Positions 25,665 through 34,327 of a stretch of DNA of 64,000 bases are shown piece by piece. Position 1 is the first letter of the stretch, and every line of letters starts with the position of its first letter. Below the pieces are notes generated by a model. The model did no database searches and was not told the DNA's origin. It saw only the letters and a list, made by a program, of their open reading frames with translations. The position numbers and the translations under genes were made by a program. Source of the stretch: Xanthomonas sp. F10 (lineage in GTDB: Bacteria; Pseudomonadota; Gammaproteobacteria; Xanthomonadales; Xanthomonadaceae); the NCBI RefSeq assembly GCF_014206815.1, contig NZ_JACHNP010000001.1:2260456-2324455 (forward strand). The letters are read 5' to 3'.

Positions 25665-26465
25665 TCACTGAATGGACGTTCCGATCCGCGACGGATCGAA
25701 ACTGCCGCTGCAGAACCACCCTTCGCAATTGAGCCAGATCAGGAACGCCTTGCCGCGCAGGTTCTCCTCGGGCAGGAAGTGGGTCTGGGTCCAGAACCGG
25801 CTGTCCTCGCTGTTGTCGCGATTATCGCCCATCACGAAGTACTTGCCCGGCGGCACCACCCAGTCGCCCTGGCCGGCCGGATTGTTGCGGTCGATCCATT
25901 CCAGTTCGGTGTGGGTGCGGCCCGGCAGGTACTCGGTGAGCAGGGTCGCGCCGGTCATCTCCGCGCCCTTGCCCTTGCCGACGTACTCGCCCATCACCTT
26001 GTACTTCATCGGCGTGCCGTTGATGTACAGGGTGTCGCCGTGGAAGCCGATGCGGTCGCCCGGCAGGCCGATCACGCGCTTGATCCAGTTCTCGTCCGGC
26101 TTGTGCGGCGGCTTGAACACCACCACGTCGCCACGCTTGGGCTCGCCGACCGGAATGATCTTCTGGTTGGTGATCGGCAGGCGGAAGCCGTAGGAGAACT
26201 TATTGACCAGGATGAAATCGCCGACCAGCAGGTTCGGCATCATCGAGCTGGACGGGATCTTGTACGGCTCGGCGATGAAGCTGCGCAGGATCAGCACCAC
26301 CGCCAGCACCGGGAAGAACGCCCGCGAGTAGTCCACCAGCACCGGCTCGGCGTCCAGCAACCCGGCCCGCGCGGCACGGCGCTTGGCGAAGAACAGCTTG
26401 TCCAACAGGGTGATGATGCCGGTGGCGAAGGTCAGGACCACCAGCGCGATTTCAAACCATTTCAT
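25665..26465 (-). CDS. lepB: Signal peptidase I
   Basis: A 266-residue inner-membrane peptidase. Two N-terminal membrane helices (about 5-22 and 52-68) precede the catalytic Ser74 (PSSSMMPNLLVGDFILV) and Lys129 (WIKRVIGLPGD). It cleaves signal peptides of exported proteins, including the secreted glycosidases and receptors of this window. Start ATG at 26465 follows GAAGGAA. It is co-directional with lepA, 112 bases away across an inverted repeat. Confidence 0.96.
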   Translation of the reverse strand: MKWFEIALVVLTFATGIITLLDKLFFAKRRAARAGLLDAEPVLVDYSRAFFPVLAVVLILRSFIAEPYKIPSSSMMPNLLVGDFILVNKFSYGFRLPITNQKIIPVGEPKRGDVVVFKPPHKPDENWIKRVIGLPGDRIGFHGDTLYINGTPMKYKVMGEYVGKGKGAEMTGATLLTEYLPGRTHTELEWIDRNNPAGQGDWVVPPGKYFVMGDNRDNSEDSRFWTQTHFLPEENLRGKAFLIWLNCEGWFCSGSFDPSRIGTSIQ

Positions 26466-26482
26466 TCGGGTTCCTTCGGAAC

Positions 26483-26576
26483 GGGATTTGGGATTGGGGA
26501 TATGGGATTCGCAAGAACGGGACGGCGGCAGGCGCACCCGCCTTGGCCAATCTCCAATCCCGAATCCCCAATCCCG
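26483..26576. repeat. Inverted pair of heptamer repeats between lepA and lepB
   Basis: Left arm 26483-26518 (GGGATTT, GGGATTG, GGGATAT, GGGATTC, then GCAAGAAC) faces right arm 26545-26576 (GGCCAATCTCCAATCCCGAA and on). The right arm stops two bases from the lepA stop codon. It probably forms an RNA hairpin between the two reading frames and may partly end or stabilise transcription. Confidence 0.88.
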
Positions 26577-26577
26577 G

Positions 26578-28383
26578 CTACTTGTCCATCTGCAGCACAG
26601 CCAGGAAGGCTTCCTGCGGGATTTCCACGCGGCCGACCTGCTTCATGCGCTTTTTGCCTTCCTTCTGCTTTTCCAACAGCTTCTTCTTGCGCGAGACGTC
26701 GCCACCATAGCACTTGGCCAGCACGTTCTTGCGCATCGCTTTGACCGTGGTGCGGGCGATGATCTGCGAGCCGATCGCGGCCTGGATCGCCACGTCGAAC
26801 ATCTGCCGCGGGATCAGGTCCTTCATCTTCTCGCACAGCTCGCGGCCGCGGCGATCGGCGTGGCTGCGGTGCGCGATCAGCGACAGCGCATCGACCTTGT
26901 CGCCGTTGATCAGCACGTCCACGCGCACGAACGGGCCGGTGTCGAAGCGCACGAAGTGGTAGTCCAGCGAGGCGTAGCCGCGGCTGACCGACTTGAGCTT
27001 GTCGAAGAAGTCCAGCACCACCTCGGCCATCGGCAGCTCGTAGCTGATCTGCACCTGGCTGCCCAGGTAGTTGATGCCGATCTGGCTGCCGCGCTTTTCC
27101 TCGCACAGCTTGATGATGTTGCCGATGTATTCCTCGGGGGTGAGGATGTTGGCGCGGATGATCGGCTCGCGGATCTCCTCGACCATGTTCACCGGCGGCA
27201 GCTTGGCCGGGTTGTCCATGCTGATGATGCTGCCGTCGGTCTTCAGCACCTCGTAGACCACGGTCGGCGCAGTGCTGATCAGGTCCAGGTTGTACTCGCG
27301 CTCCAGGCGCTCCTGCACGATCTCCATGTGCAGCATGCCGAGGAAGCCGCAGCGGAAGCCGAAGCCCATCGCCTCGGAGCTTTCCGGCTCGAAGCGCAGC
27401 GCCGCGTCGTTCAGGCGCAGCTTGTCCAGCGCCTCGCGCAGGTTGGTGTAGTCCTCGGCGTCGACCGGGAACAGGCCGGCGAACACGCGCGGCTGCATTT
27501 CCTGGAAGCCGGGCAGCGGCTTGCTGGCCGGGTCGCCGGCCAGGGTCAGGGTGTCGCCGACCGGTGCGCCGTGCACGTCCTTGATGCTGGCGGTGACCCA
27601 GCCCACCTCGCCCGCGCGCAGCGCCGGCAGCACCTTGCGCTTGGGCGTGAACACGCCGACGTTGTCGACCTGGTGGGTGCGGCCGGTGGACATCACCAGC
27701 AGCTTGTCGCCGGCCTTGATCTCGCCCTGCATCACCCGCACCAGCGAGACCACGCCCAGGTAGTTGTCGAACCAGGAATCGATGATCAGCGCCTGCAGCT
27801 TGTCGGTGTCGCGCGGCACCGGCGGCGGGATGCGCTGCACGATCGCCTCCAGCACGTCGCGCACGTTCAGCCCGGTCTTGGCGCTGACCGCCACCGCGTC
27901 GGTGGCGTCGATGCCGATCACCGCCTCGATCTCGGCCTTGGCGCGGTCGATGTCGGCGGTGGGCAGGTCGATCTTGTTCAGCACCGGCACCACTTCCAGG
28001 CCCTGCTCCACCGCGGTGTAGCAGTTGGCCACCGACTGCGCTTCCACGCCCTGCGCCGCATCCACCACCAGCAGCGCGCCTTCGCAGGCGGCCAGCGAGC
28101 GGCTGACCTCGTAGGAGAAGTCGACGTGGCCGGGGGTGTCGATGAAGTTCAGGTGGTAGACCTGCCCGTCCTGCGCGGTGTACGGCAGCGACACGGACTG
28201 GGCCTTGATGGTGATGCCGCGTTCGCGCTCGATCGGGTTGGAGTCGAGCACCTGCGCTTCCATCTCGCGCGCCTGCAGGCCGCCGCAGAGTTGGATGATG
28301 CGATCGGCCAGGGTCGATTTGCCGTGGTCGACGTGGGCGATGATGGAGAAGTTGCGGATGTTCCGCATCGAATCAGAGGACAT
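26578..28383 (-). CDS. lepA: Elongation factor 4 (LepA)
   Basis: A 601-residue translational GTPase. G1 is AHVDHGKS, G3 DTPGHVDF, G4 NKID; the EF-G-like domains and the LepA-specific C-terminal domain follow to the normal end. LepA acts on the ribosome during initiation or stress. Two close ATG codons exist (28383 and 28368); the upstream one is taken. A candidate extended -10 promoter sits at 28425-28433, so lepA may have its own promoter besides read-through from the sigma-E operon. Confidence 0.96.
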   Translation of the reverse strand: MSSDSMRNIRNFSIIAHVDHGKSTLADRIIQLCGGLQAREMEAQVLDSNPIERERGITIKAQSVSLPYTAQDGQVYHLNFIDTPGHVDFSYEVSRSLAACEGALLVVDAAQGVEAQSVANCYTAVEQGLEVVPVLNKIDLPTADIDRAKAEIEAVIGIDATDAVAVSAKTGLNVRDVLEAIVQRIPPPVPRDTDKLQALIIDSWFDNYLGVVSLVRVMQGEIKAGDKLLVMSTGRTHQVDNVGVFTPKRKVLPALRAGEVGWVTASIKDVHGAPVGDTLTLAGDPASKPLPGFQEMQPRVFAGLFPVDAEDYTNLREALDKLRLNDAALRFEPESSEAMGFGFRCGFLGMLHMEIVQERLEREYNLDLISTAPTVVYEVLKTDGSIISMDNPAKLPPVNMVEEIREPIIRANILTPEEYIGNIIKLCEEKRGSQIGINYLGSQVQISYELPMAEVVLDFFDKLKSVSRGYASLDYHFVRFDTGPFVRVDVLINGDKVDALSLIAHRSHADRRGRELCEKMKDLIPRQMFDVAIQAAIGSQIIARTTVKAMRKNVLAKCYGGDVSRKKKLLEKQKEGKKRMKQVGRVEIPQEAFLAVLQMDK

Positions 28384-28424
28384 GAGGTGGGCGGCGGCCA
28401 GGACCGTCGTCAGGATAACGGGCC

Positions 28425-28433
28425 ATTATCGCA
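28425..28433 (-). promoter_or_regulatory. Candidate extended -10 promoter for lepA
   Basis: Minus strand TGCGATAAT (5/6 match to TATAAT plus TGn), about 42 bases before the lepA start. A poor -35 (TCACCA) lies 17 bases upstream. Resembles the TGCGACAAT elements before nagZ and rlmD. Confidence 0.55.
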
Positions 28434-28541
28434 TGGCCGGCGGCCGCTGGTGACGGCCGCCGGATTCGCCCCCGGCCCCGGGCGCCGACCCGGCTGGATC
28501 GGCGCCGGGGATGGCGCCCGGCCACGGCCGGGCGCGCGGGA

Positions 28542-30074
28542 TCAGCCGCCGGCGCGTACCGCGACGAAGCTGGTGGTGTCGCGGACGCGGATCAGCAGCA
28601 TCACCACGTCGCCCTTCTTGTAGGCGCTCAGCTGCTGGTTCAGGGCGGCCACGCTGCCGACCGGGGTGCGCCCGACCTGCAGGATCACCATGCCCGGCAC
28701 CAGCTGCGCGTCGCGCGCGGCGCGGCCGGTCACCGCGGTGATGCGCACGCCCTTGCCCGGCTCCACGCCCAGTTGCTGGCGGGTGGCAGCGTCCAGATCC
28801 GCCACTTCGATGCCGAGCAGCGCATTGGCCCCGGTGGCCGGGGCGGCGTTGTCGCCCACCACCGGGCCGGCGTTGGGCTGGGCGTCGTCGGCCAGCGCGG
28901 TCAGCTGCACGGTCAGCTCGCGCGGCTTGCCGTCGCGCAGGATGCCCAGGCGCACCTTGGCGCCCGGCTGCATCGCGCCGATCATCGGCGGCAGGTCGCT
29001 GGACGCGCCGATCTCGGTGCCGTTGACGGTGCGGATCACATCGCCCACTTCCAGCCCGGCCTTGGCCGCCGGGCTGCCCTGGACCAATTGGTTGACCAGC
29101 GCGCCGCGCGTATCCGGCAGGCCCAGGCCCTGCGCCTTCAGCGAATCGATGGCGCCGACCATCACCCCGAGCTGGGCGCGGGTGACCTTGCCGGTCTTCT
29201 TGATCTGCTCGACCGCGCTCATCGCCAGGTCGATCGGGATCGCGAAGCTGATGCCCATGTAGCCGCCGGAGGCGGAGAAGATCTGCGAGTTGATGCCGAC
29301 CACTTCGCCGCGGGTGTTGAGCAGCGGGCCGCCGGAATTGCCCTGGTTGATCGCCACGTCGGTCTGGATGAACGGCACGTAGCGCTGGTCGGCGTAAGGG
29401 TTGCTGCGCCCGGTGGCGCTGACGATGCCGGCGGTGACCGAGTGGTCCAGGCCGAACGGCGAGCCGATCGCCACCACCCACTGGCCGGGCTTGAGCAGGT
29501 TGGAGTCGCCGATGCGCACCGTCGGCAGGTTCTTGCCGTCGATCTTCAGCAGCGCCACGTCGTACTGCTGGTCGCTGCCGACCACCTTGGCGGTGAACTC
29601 GCGGCGATCGGTGAGCTTGACCTTGACCTCGCTGGCGCCGTCGACCACGTGGTGGTTGGTCAGCACGTAGCCATCGGGCGAGATGATGAAGCCCGAGCCC
29701 ATCGAGCGGCCCGCGGGGCCGTCGTCATCCGGCGCGCCGCCGCGCGGCTGCCCGGGCATCCCCGGCATGCCCTCCGGACCGAAGAAACGGCGGAAGAACT
29801 CGGGGATCTGGTCGTCGTCGGGCATGCCGCCGCCGGAGCGCGCGGCCGCGGCGCGGCGGCTGATGGTGGTTTCGACATTGACCACGCCCGGCCCGACCTG
29901 CTCGACCAACCGGGTGAAATCGGGAAGGTTGCCGACCAGTTGCGGTGCCGGCGCGGACTGCGCGGCCAGCGGCGTGGCGCTGGCGGCGCTGGGGCTGGGC
30001 TGCTGCGCACAGGCGGCCAGCGGCACGGTCAGCGCCAGCAGGCCCAACAGATGGTGGCGGATACGGTGAGTCAT
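28542..30074 (-). CDS. mucD: DegP/MucD-type periplasmic serine protease
   Basis: A 510-residue HtrA-family protease. Catalytic triad His142 (TNHHVV), Asp172 (YDVALLKID) and Ser247 (QGNSGGPLL) are all present, followed by two PDZ domains (about 310-400 and 420-505). It degrades or refolds misfolded envelope proteins. The N-terminus is a lipoprotein signal: basic start, hydrophobic stretch, and lipobox LAAC with Cys22, so it may be lipid-anchored instead of freely soluble. Third gene of the sigma-E operon, 96 bases after rseA; the gene symbol follows the usual name in rpoE-rseA-mucD operons. Confidence 0.93.
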   Translation of the reverse strand: MTHRIRHHLLGLLALTVPLAACAQQPSPSAASATPLAAQSAPAPQLVGNLPDFTRLVEQVGPGVVNVETTISRRAAAARSGGGMPDDDQIPEFFRRFFGPEGMPGMPGQPRGGAPDDDGPAGRSMGSGFIISPDGYVLTNHHVVDGASEVKVKLTDRREFTAKVVGSDQQYDVALLKIDGKNLPTVRIGDSNLLKPGQWVVAIGSPFGLDHSVTAGIVSATGRSNPYADQRYVPFIQTDVAINQGNSGGPLLNTRGEVVGINSQIFSASGGYMGISFAIPIDLAMSAVEQIKKTGKVTRAQLGVMVGAIDSLKAQGLGLPDTRGALVNQLVQGSPAAKAGLEVGDVIRTVNGTEIGASSDLPPMIGAMQPGAKVRLGILRDGKPRELTVQLTALADDAQPNAGPVVGDNAAPATGANALLGIEVADLDAATRQQLGVEPGKGVRITAVTGRAARDAQLVPGMVILQVGRTPVGSVAALNQQLSAYKKGDVVMLLIRVRDTTSFVAVRAGG

Positions 30075-30170
30075 CGGACGCGAGCCTCCGGTTCGGGAAG
30101 GGGAAGAACGAGGGGACGAAGCAACGGGCCCACGCGCCGGGCGAAGCAGGACGCCTGCCGGCGCGCGGGG

Positions 30171-31130
30171 TCAGGGCTGCTGCGGCGGCGGCGGGTTGGC
30201 CACGGCGTCGGCAGGCAGGCGGGGTTCGAACGGATAGAACGCCGCCGGGTCCACGCCGCTGCGCGGGAAGCTGGCGGTGAAGGCGCTGCCGGCGTCGGCG
30301 GCCGGCAGGGTCGAGCGCGGCCACGGCCGGGCCTGCAGCGGCGCGGCCGGATGCCCGAACGGATCGCTGGCGCGCTGCGCGACCATCGTCGGAGGCACGA
30401 CCGGCGCCACGAACGGCGTCTGCGCGGGCATCTTGGCTTGCGGCCTGGTGGGCGCCGCCGCGGCATAGGCGCGCTCGGCCGGGGCGCTGCGGGGCCGCGC
30501 GGCCTGCTCGCTGCGCGCGGCCTCGCGTCGCGCCGCCGCTTCCTGGCGGCGGTTGGCCGCGATCGCCATCGCCGGCGCCGCCGCGACCGCCGCGGCGAGG
30601 TCGCCTTGCGGATCGGCAGGCGCCGGTGCAGGCGTCGGGATCTGCGGCGCGGTCGCGGCAGGCGCCGGCGTCGGCGCGGCGGCATCGGCCACCCGCGCCG
30701 GCGTCAGCGCCTCGGGGGTTTGCGGCAGGCGCTGGGTCACGAACAGCGCCAGCAGGGCGACCGAGGCGGCCAGGGCCGCACTGCCGCCCCAGCGCCAGGT
30801 GCGGCGCTTGCCGGCCGCGCTGGCCACTTGGGCGCGCGCGGCCTGCTGCGCTTCGGCGGCCACCGCCTGGCGCACGCGGGCACTGAAATCGCTGGGCGCC
30901 GGCACGCTGACGCGCCCGCGCAGGATGTCGCCGCACAGCTGCCAGCGCTCGTGGCAGCCGGACAGTTCCTCGTCGTGCTGCAGCCGGCGCAGCACGAAGC
31001 GCGCTTCGTCGGCCGGCAGTTCGCCGTCGATCAGCGCGGACAGTTGCTGCCGGTAGTGCAGCTCGAACTTGTCCGGCGCTGCGCTGTCGGGCGCCGGCAC
31101 TGGCTTGGGAAAGGGCGTGCTATCGGTCAT
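30171..31130 (-). CDS. rseA: Anti-sigma-E factor RseA
   Basis: A 319-residue RseA-type regulator. The N-terminal cytoplasmic anti-sigma domain (about 22-95) has the ALIDGELPADEARF segment, a single membrane helix lies at about 115-132 (GGSAALAASVALLALFV), and a long Ala/Pro-rich periplasmic region follows. It should hold RpoE inactive until cut by envelope-stress proteases. The start overlaps the rpoE stop by four bases (ATGA), so the two are coupled. Longer than E. coli RseA (216 aa) because of low-complexity periplasmic sequence. Confidence 0.9.
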   Translation of the reverse strand: MTDSTPFPKPVPAPDSAAPDKFELHYRQQLSALIDGELPADEARFVLRRLQHDEELSGCHERWQLCGDILRGRVSVPAPSDFSARVRQAVAAEAQQAARAQVASAAGKRRTWRWGGSAALAASVALLALFVTQRLPQTPEALTPARVADAAAPTPAPAATAPQIPTPAPAPADPQGDLAAAVAAAPAMAIAANRRQEAAARREAARSEQAARPRSAPAERAYAAAAPTRPQAKMPAQTPFVAPVVPPTMVAQRASDPFGHPAAPLQARPWPRSTLPAADAGSAFTASFPRSGVDPAAFYPFEPRLPADAVANPPPPQQP

Positions 31131-31747
31131 ACGCGGTGTCGCTCACGGGTGGCGCTGTCGGTATCCAGCAGGGGACGGAGTTCGGCGTCGATGGCCTCGC
31201 GGGCGCGAAAGATCCGCGAACGCACGGTGCCGATCGGGCAGCCCATCTTCTGCGCGATGTCCTCGTAGCTCATGCCCTCCACCTCGCGCAGGGTGATGGC
31301 GGTGCGCAATTCTTCCGGCAAGGCATCGACCGCCTTCATCACCGTGCGCTCCAGTTCCTGGCGCATCAACTCGCGCTCGGGCGTGTCGGTGTCGCGCAGC
31401 CGGGTGCCGCTGTCGAACTGCTCGGCATCGAGCACGTCGACATCGTCGGTGGGCGGCCTGCGGTTGTGCGCGACCAGGTAGTTCTTGGCGGTGTTCACGG
31501 CGATCCGGTGCAACCATGTGGAGAACTGGGCGTCGCCACGGAAGCTCCCCATCGCGCGGTAGGCGCGGATGAAGGTGTCCTGGGCCACGTCCTGACATTC
31601 GCTCCAGTCGGCGATGTAGCGCCCGATCAGGCCGACGATCCGATGCTGGTACTTGCGCACCAGCACATCGAACGCCGCGCTCTCGCCGCGCTGCACACGC
31701 CGGACCAGTTCCAGGTCCAGCTCCTGGGGTGTTTCGACATCGGCCAT
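31127..31747 (-). CDS. rpoE: Extracytoplasmic sigma factor RpoE
   Basis: A 206-residue ECF sigma factor. Region 2 (YIADWSECQDVAQDTFIRAY, FSTWLHRIAVNTAKNYL) and region 4 (LPEELRTAITLREVEGMSYEDIAQKMGCPIGTVRSRIFRAREAI) are complete. It directs envelope-stress transcription and is followed by its anti-sigma factor. I chose the ATG at 31747; a GTG at 31759 is in frame but lies on top of the only AGGAG sequence. A near-consensus sigma-E promoter lies upstream, so the gene is probably autoregulated. Confidence 0.95.
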   Translation of the reverse strand: MADVETPQELDLELVRRVQRGESAAFDVLVRKYQHRIVGLIGRYIADWSECQDVAQDTFIRAYRAMGSFRGDAQFSTWLHRIAVNTAKNYLVAHNRRPPTDDVDVLDAEQFDSGTRLRDTDTPERELMRQELERTVMKAVDALPEELRTAITLREVEGMSYEDIAQKMGCPIGTVRSRIFRAREAIDAELRPLLDTDSATRERHRV

Positions 31748-31787
31748 AGCGGGCCGCACTCCTGTCAGCCCAACCTACGTCGGACCC

Positions 31788-31814
31788 TCTGACCGCCAAT
31801 TCGGAAAAAAGTTC
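31788..31814 (-). promoter_or_regulatory. Sigma-E-type promoter for rpoE-rseA-mucD
   Basis: Minus strand GAACTT, 16-base spacer, TCAGA: an almost exact match to the known RpoE promoter pattern (GAACTT, 16-17 bases, TCNNA). The -10 element is about 40 bases before the rpoE ATG. Confidence 0.85.
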
Positions 31815-31986
31815 AGCGCCCCTCAGCGGATCGCCGCCCCACGACGTTAACCGGCGTTCCGTTAGGCTGGCGCAAGGCCAGCGGTCGCGGGACGCGCCTC
31901 AATTCCCCTGCATTGGGATTTGACGCGACGGAAACAACCTCTGGATGATAACGATCTTCTCCATACACAAGCGGATGGTCCTCCCC

Positions 31987-34050
31987 ATGCTTTCAGGCTT
32001 CGACGGGCTCCGATTCAGTCACTGGCAAGCGGACATCCGCGGCGACGGCGTCGTCGTGCTCAGCCTCGACCGCCAGGACGCGCCCGTCAACGCGCTGTCG
32101 CAGGACGTGCTGCTGGAGCTGGGCGACCTGCTCGAGCGCATCGCCATCGATCCGCCCAAGGGCGTGGTGATCCGCTCGGCCAAGGACAACGGTTTCATCG
32201 CCGGCGCCGACCTCAAGGAGTTCCAGGAATTCGACCGCCGCGGCACCGTCAACGACGCCATCCGCCGCGGCCAGGCCACCTTCCAGAAACTGGCGGAACT
32301 GCCCTGCCCCACGGTGGCGGCGATCCACGGCTTCTGCATGGGCGGCGGTACCGAGATCGCCCTGGCCTGCCGCTACCGCGTCGCCTCCAGCGACGCCGCC
32401 ACCCGCATCGGCCTGCCCGAGACCAAGCTCGGCATCTTCCCCGGCTGGGGCGGCAGCGCGCGCCTGCCGCGGCTGATCGGCGCGCCGGCGGCGATGGACC
32501 TGATGCTCACCGGGCGCACCGTGTCGGCCTCGGCAGCACGCGCGATGGGCCTGGTCGACAAGGTCGCCGCGCCCGCCGTGCTCACCGATACCGCGGTGGC
32601 GCTGGCGCTGTCCGGCACCACCCGTCCCTTCAAGCAGCGCGCCACCGCCTGGGCCACCAACACCTGGCCGGCGCGCAAGCTGCTGGCGCCGCAGATGCGC
32701 AAGCAGGTGGCGCGCAAGGCGCGCAAGGAGCACTACCCGGCGCCATACGCGCTGATCGGCGTGTGGGAACGCAGCGGCGGCAGCGGTATCCAGGCGCGCC
32801 TGGACGCCGAGCGCAAGGCGGTGGTCAAGCTGGCCAGCACGCCTACCGCGCGCAACCTGATCCGCATCTTCTTCCTCACCGAACGGCTCAAGGCGCTGGG
32901 CGGCAAGGCGCACGGCATCCGCCACGTGCATGTGGTCGGCGCCGGTGTGATGGGCGGCGACATCGCCGCCTGGTCGGCCTACAAGGGCTTCGAGGTGACC
33001 CTGCAGGACCGCGAGCAGCGCTTCATCGACGGTGCGCTGAGCCGCGCTGGCGAACTGTTCGCCAAGCGGGTCAAGGACGACAGCAAGCGTCCGGCGGTGG
33101 CGGCGCGGCTGAAGGGCGACCTGGCCGGCGACGGCGTGCCGAAGGCCGACCTGGTGATCGAAGCGATCATCGAGAATCCGCAGGCCAAGCGCGAGTTGTA
33201 CCAGGCGCTTGAACCGCGCATGCAGCCGAATGCGCTGCTCAGCACCAACACCTCCTCGATCCCGCTGACCGAGCTGCGCGAGCACATCCAGCGCCCGGCG
33301 CAGTTCGGCGGCCTGCACTACTTCAACCCGGTGGCGCAGATGCCGCTGGTGGAGATCGTCTGCCACGATGGCCTGGCGCCGGAGAATCAGAAGCGGCTGG
33401 CCGCCTTCTGCAAGGCGATCGACAAGCTGCCAGTGCCGGTCGCCGGCACCCCCGGCTTCCTGGTCAACCGCGTGCTGTTCCCGTACATGCTGGAAGCGGC
33501 CACCGCTTATGCCGAGGGCATTCCCGGCCCGGCGATCGACAAGGCCGCAGTCAAGTTCGGCATGCCGATGGGGCCGATCGAGCTGATCGACACGGTGGGC
33601 CTGGACGTGGCCGCCGGCGTCGGCGCCGAGCTGGCGCCGTTCCTGGGCCTGCCGATCCCGGCGGCGCTGCAGACCGTGGAGCCGGGCAAGCGCGGCAAGA
33701 AGGATGGCCAGGGCCTGTACACCTGGGAGAACGGCCGCGCCAAGAAGCCGGAGCTGGCCAAGGACTACCGCGCACCGGACGACCTGGAAGACCGCCTGAT
33801 CCTGCCCCTGCTCAACGAAGCGGTCGCCTGCCTGCACGAAGGCGTGGTCGCCGATGCCGACCTGCTCGATGCCGGCGTGATCTTCGGCACCGGCTTCGCC
33901 CCGTTCCGCGGCGGCCCGATCCAGCACATCCGCGCCGCCGGCGCCGACGTGCTGCTGGCACGCCTGCGCGCCCTGCAGGCGCGCTATGGCGAGCGCTTCG
34001 CGCCGCGCCCGGGCTGGGAGTCGCCGGCGCTGCGCGAACCGGTGGTTTAA
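31987..34050 (+). CDS. FadB-like enoyl-CoA hydratase / 3-hydroxyacyl-CoA dehydrogenase
   Basis: A 687-residue bifunctional beta-oxidation enzyme. The N-terminal hydratase part has the oxyanion-hole segments AGADLKEF and HGFCMGGGTEIALACRYR with the catalytic-Glu segment GLPETKLGIFPGWGG. The C-terminal dehydrogenase part has the NAD motif VVGAGVMGGDIA, NTSSIPLTEL and the catalytic HYFNPV. It should need a separate thiolase, which is not in the window. The start is uncertain: ATG codons at 31945, 31975 and 31987 are in frame and none has a strong Shine-Dalgarno sequence. Divergent from rpoE. Confidence 0.9.
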   Translation: MLSGFDGLRFSHWQADIRGDGVVVLSLDRQDAPVNALSQDVLLELGDLLERIAIDPPKGVVIRSAKDNGFIAGADLKEFQEFDRRGTVNDAIRRGQATFQKLAELPCPTVAAIHGFCMGGGTEIALACRYRVASSDAATRIGLPETKLGIFPGWGGSARLPRLIGAPAAMDLMLTGRTVSASAARAMGLVDKVAAPAVLTDTAVALALSGTTRPFKQRATAWATNTWPARKLLAPQMRKQVARKARKEHYPAPYALIGVWERSGGSGIQARLDAERKAVVKLASTPTARNLIRIFFLTERLKALGGKAHGIRHVHVVGAGVMGGDIAAWSAYKGFEVTLQDREQRFIDGALSRAGELFAKRVKDDSKRPAVAARLKGDLAGDGVPKADLVIEAIIENPQAKRELYQALEPRMQPNALLSTNTSSIPLTELREHIQRPAQFGGLHYFNPVAQMPLVEIVCHDGLAPENQKRLAAFCKAIDKLPVPVAGTPGFLVNRVLFPYMLEAATAYAEGIPGPAIDKAAVKFGMPMGPIELIDTVGLDVAAGVGAELAPFLGLPIPAALQTVEPGKRGKKDGQGLYTWENGRAKKPELAKDYRAPDDLEDRLILPLLNEAVACLHEGVVADADLLDAGVIFGTGFAPFRGGPIQHIRAAGADVLLARLRALQARYGERFAPRPGWESPALREPVV

Positions 34051-34073
34051 GCTCGCGCCCTGATCGTGTTTTG

Positions 34074-34140
34074 CGTAGGAGCGGCTTCAGCCGCGATGGG
34101 CATTACCGGGTACACCCATCGCGGCTGAAGCCGCTCCGAC
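34074..34140. repeat. Palindromic element, TAGGAGCGGCTTCAGCC family
   Basis: Hairpin with GTAGGAGCGGCTTCAGCCGC and ATGGG...CCCAT inner extension. Lies 23 bases after the fadB-like stop, between convergent genes. A half copy (AGGAGCGGCTTCACCCGCGA) follows at 34219-34253. Confidence 0.88.
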
Positions 34141-34327
34141 AAAAGACGCGTTGCGGCGACGGGTCGCGCGCATGCGCATGATCCGGCCATGGCTGCGGCC
34201 GTCGGCGCCAAGTCGCTCGTAGGAGCGGCTTCACCCGCGACCGGCATTCCCGGTGCTCGACGGCTGCCACTCCGGAACGGCAAACGACCGCGGCGCCGGC
34301 ATGCGTGCCATCCGGCAACCGCGTCGT

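Noticed and set aside
31748-31759. GTG at 31759 as the rpoE start
   Set aside because: It overlaps the only AGGAG sequence; starting at ATG 31747 leaves that sequence available.
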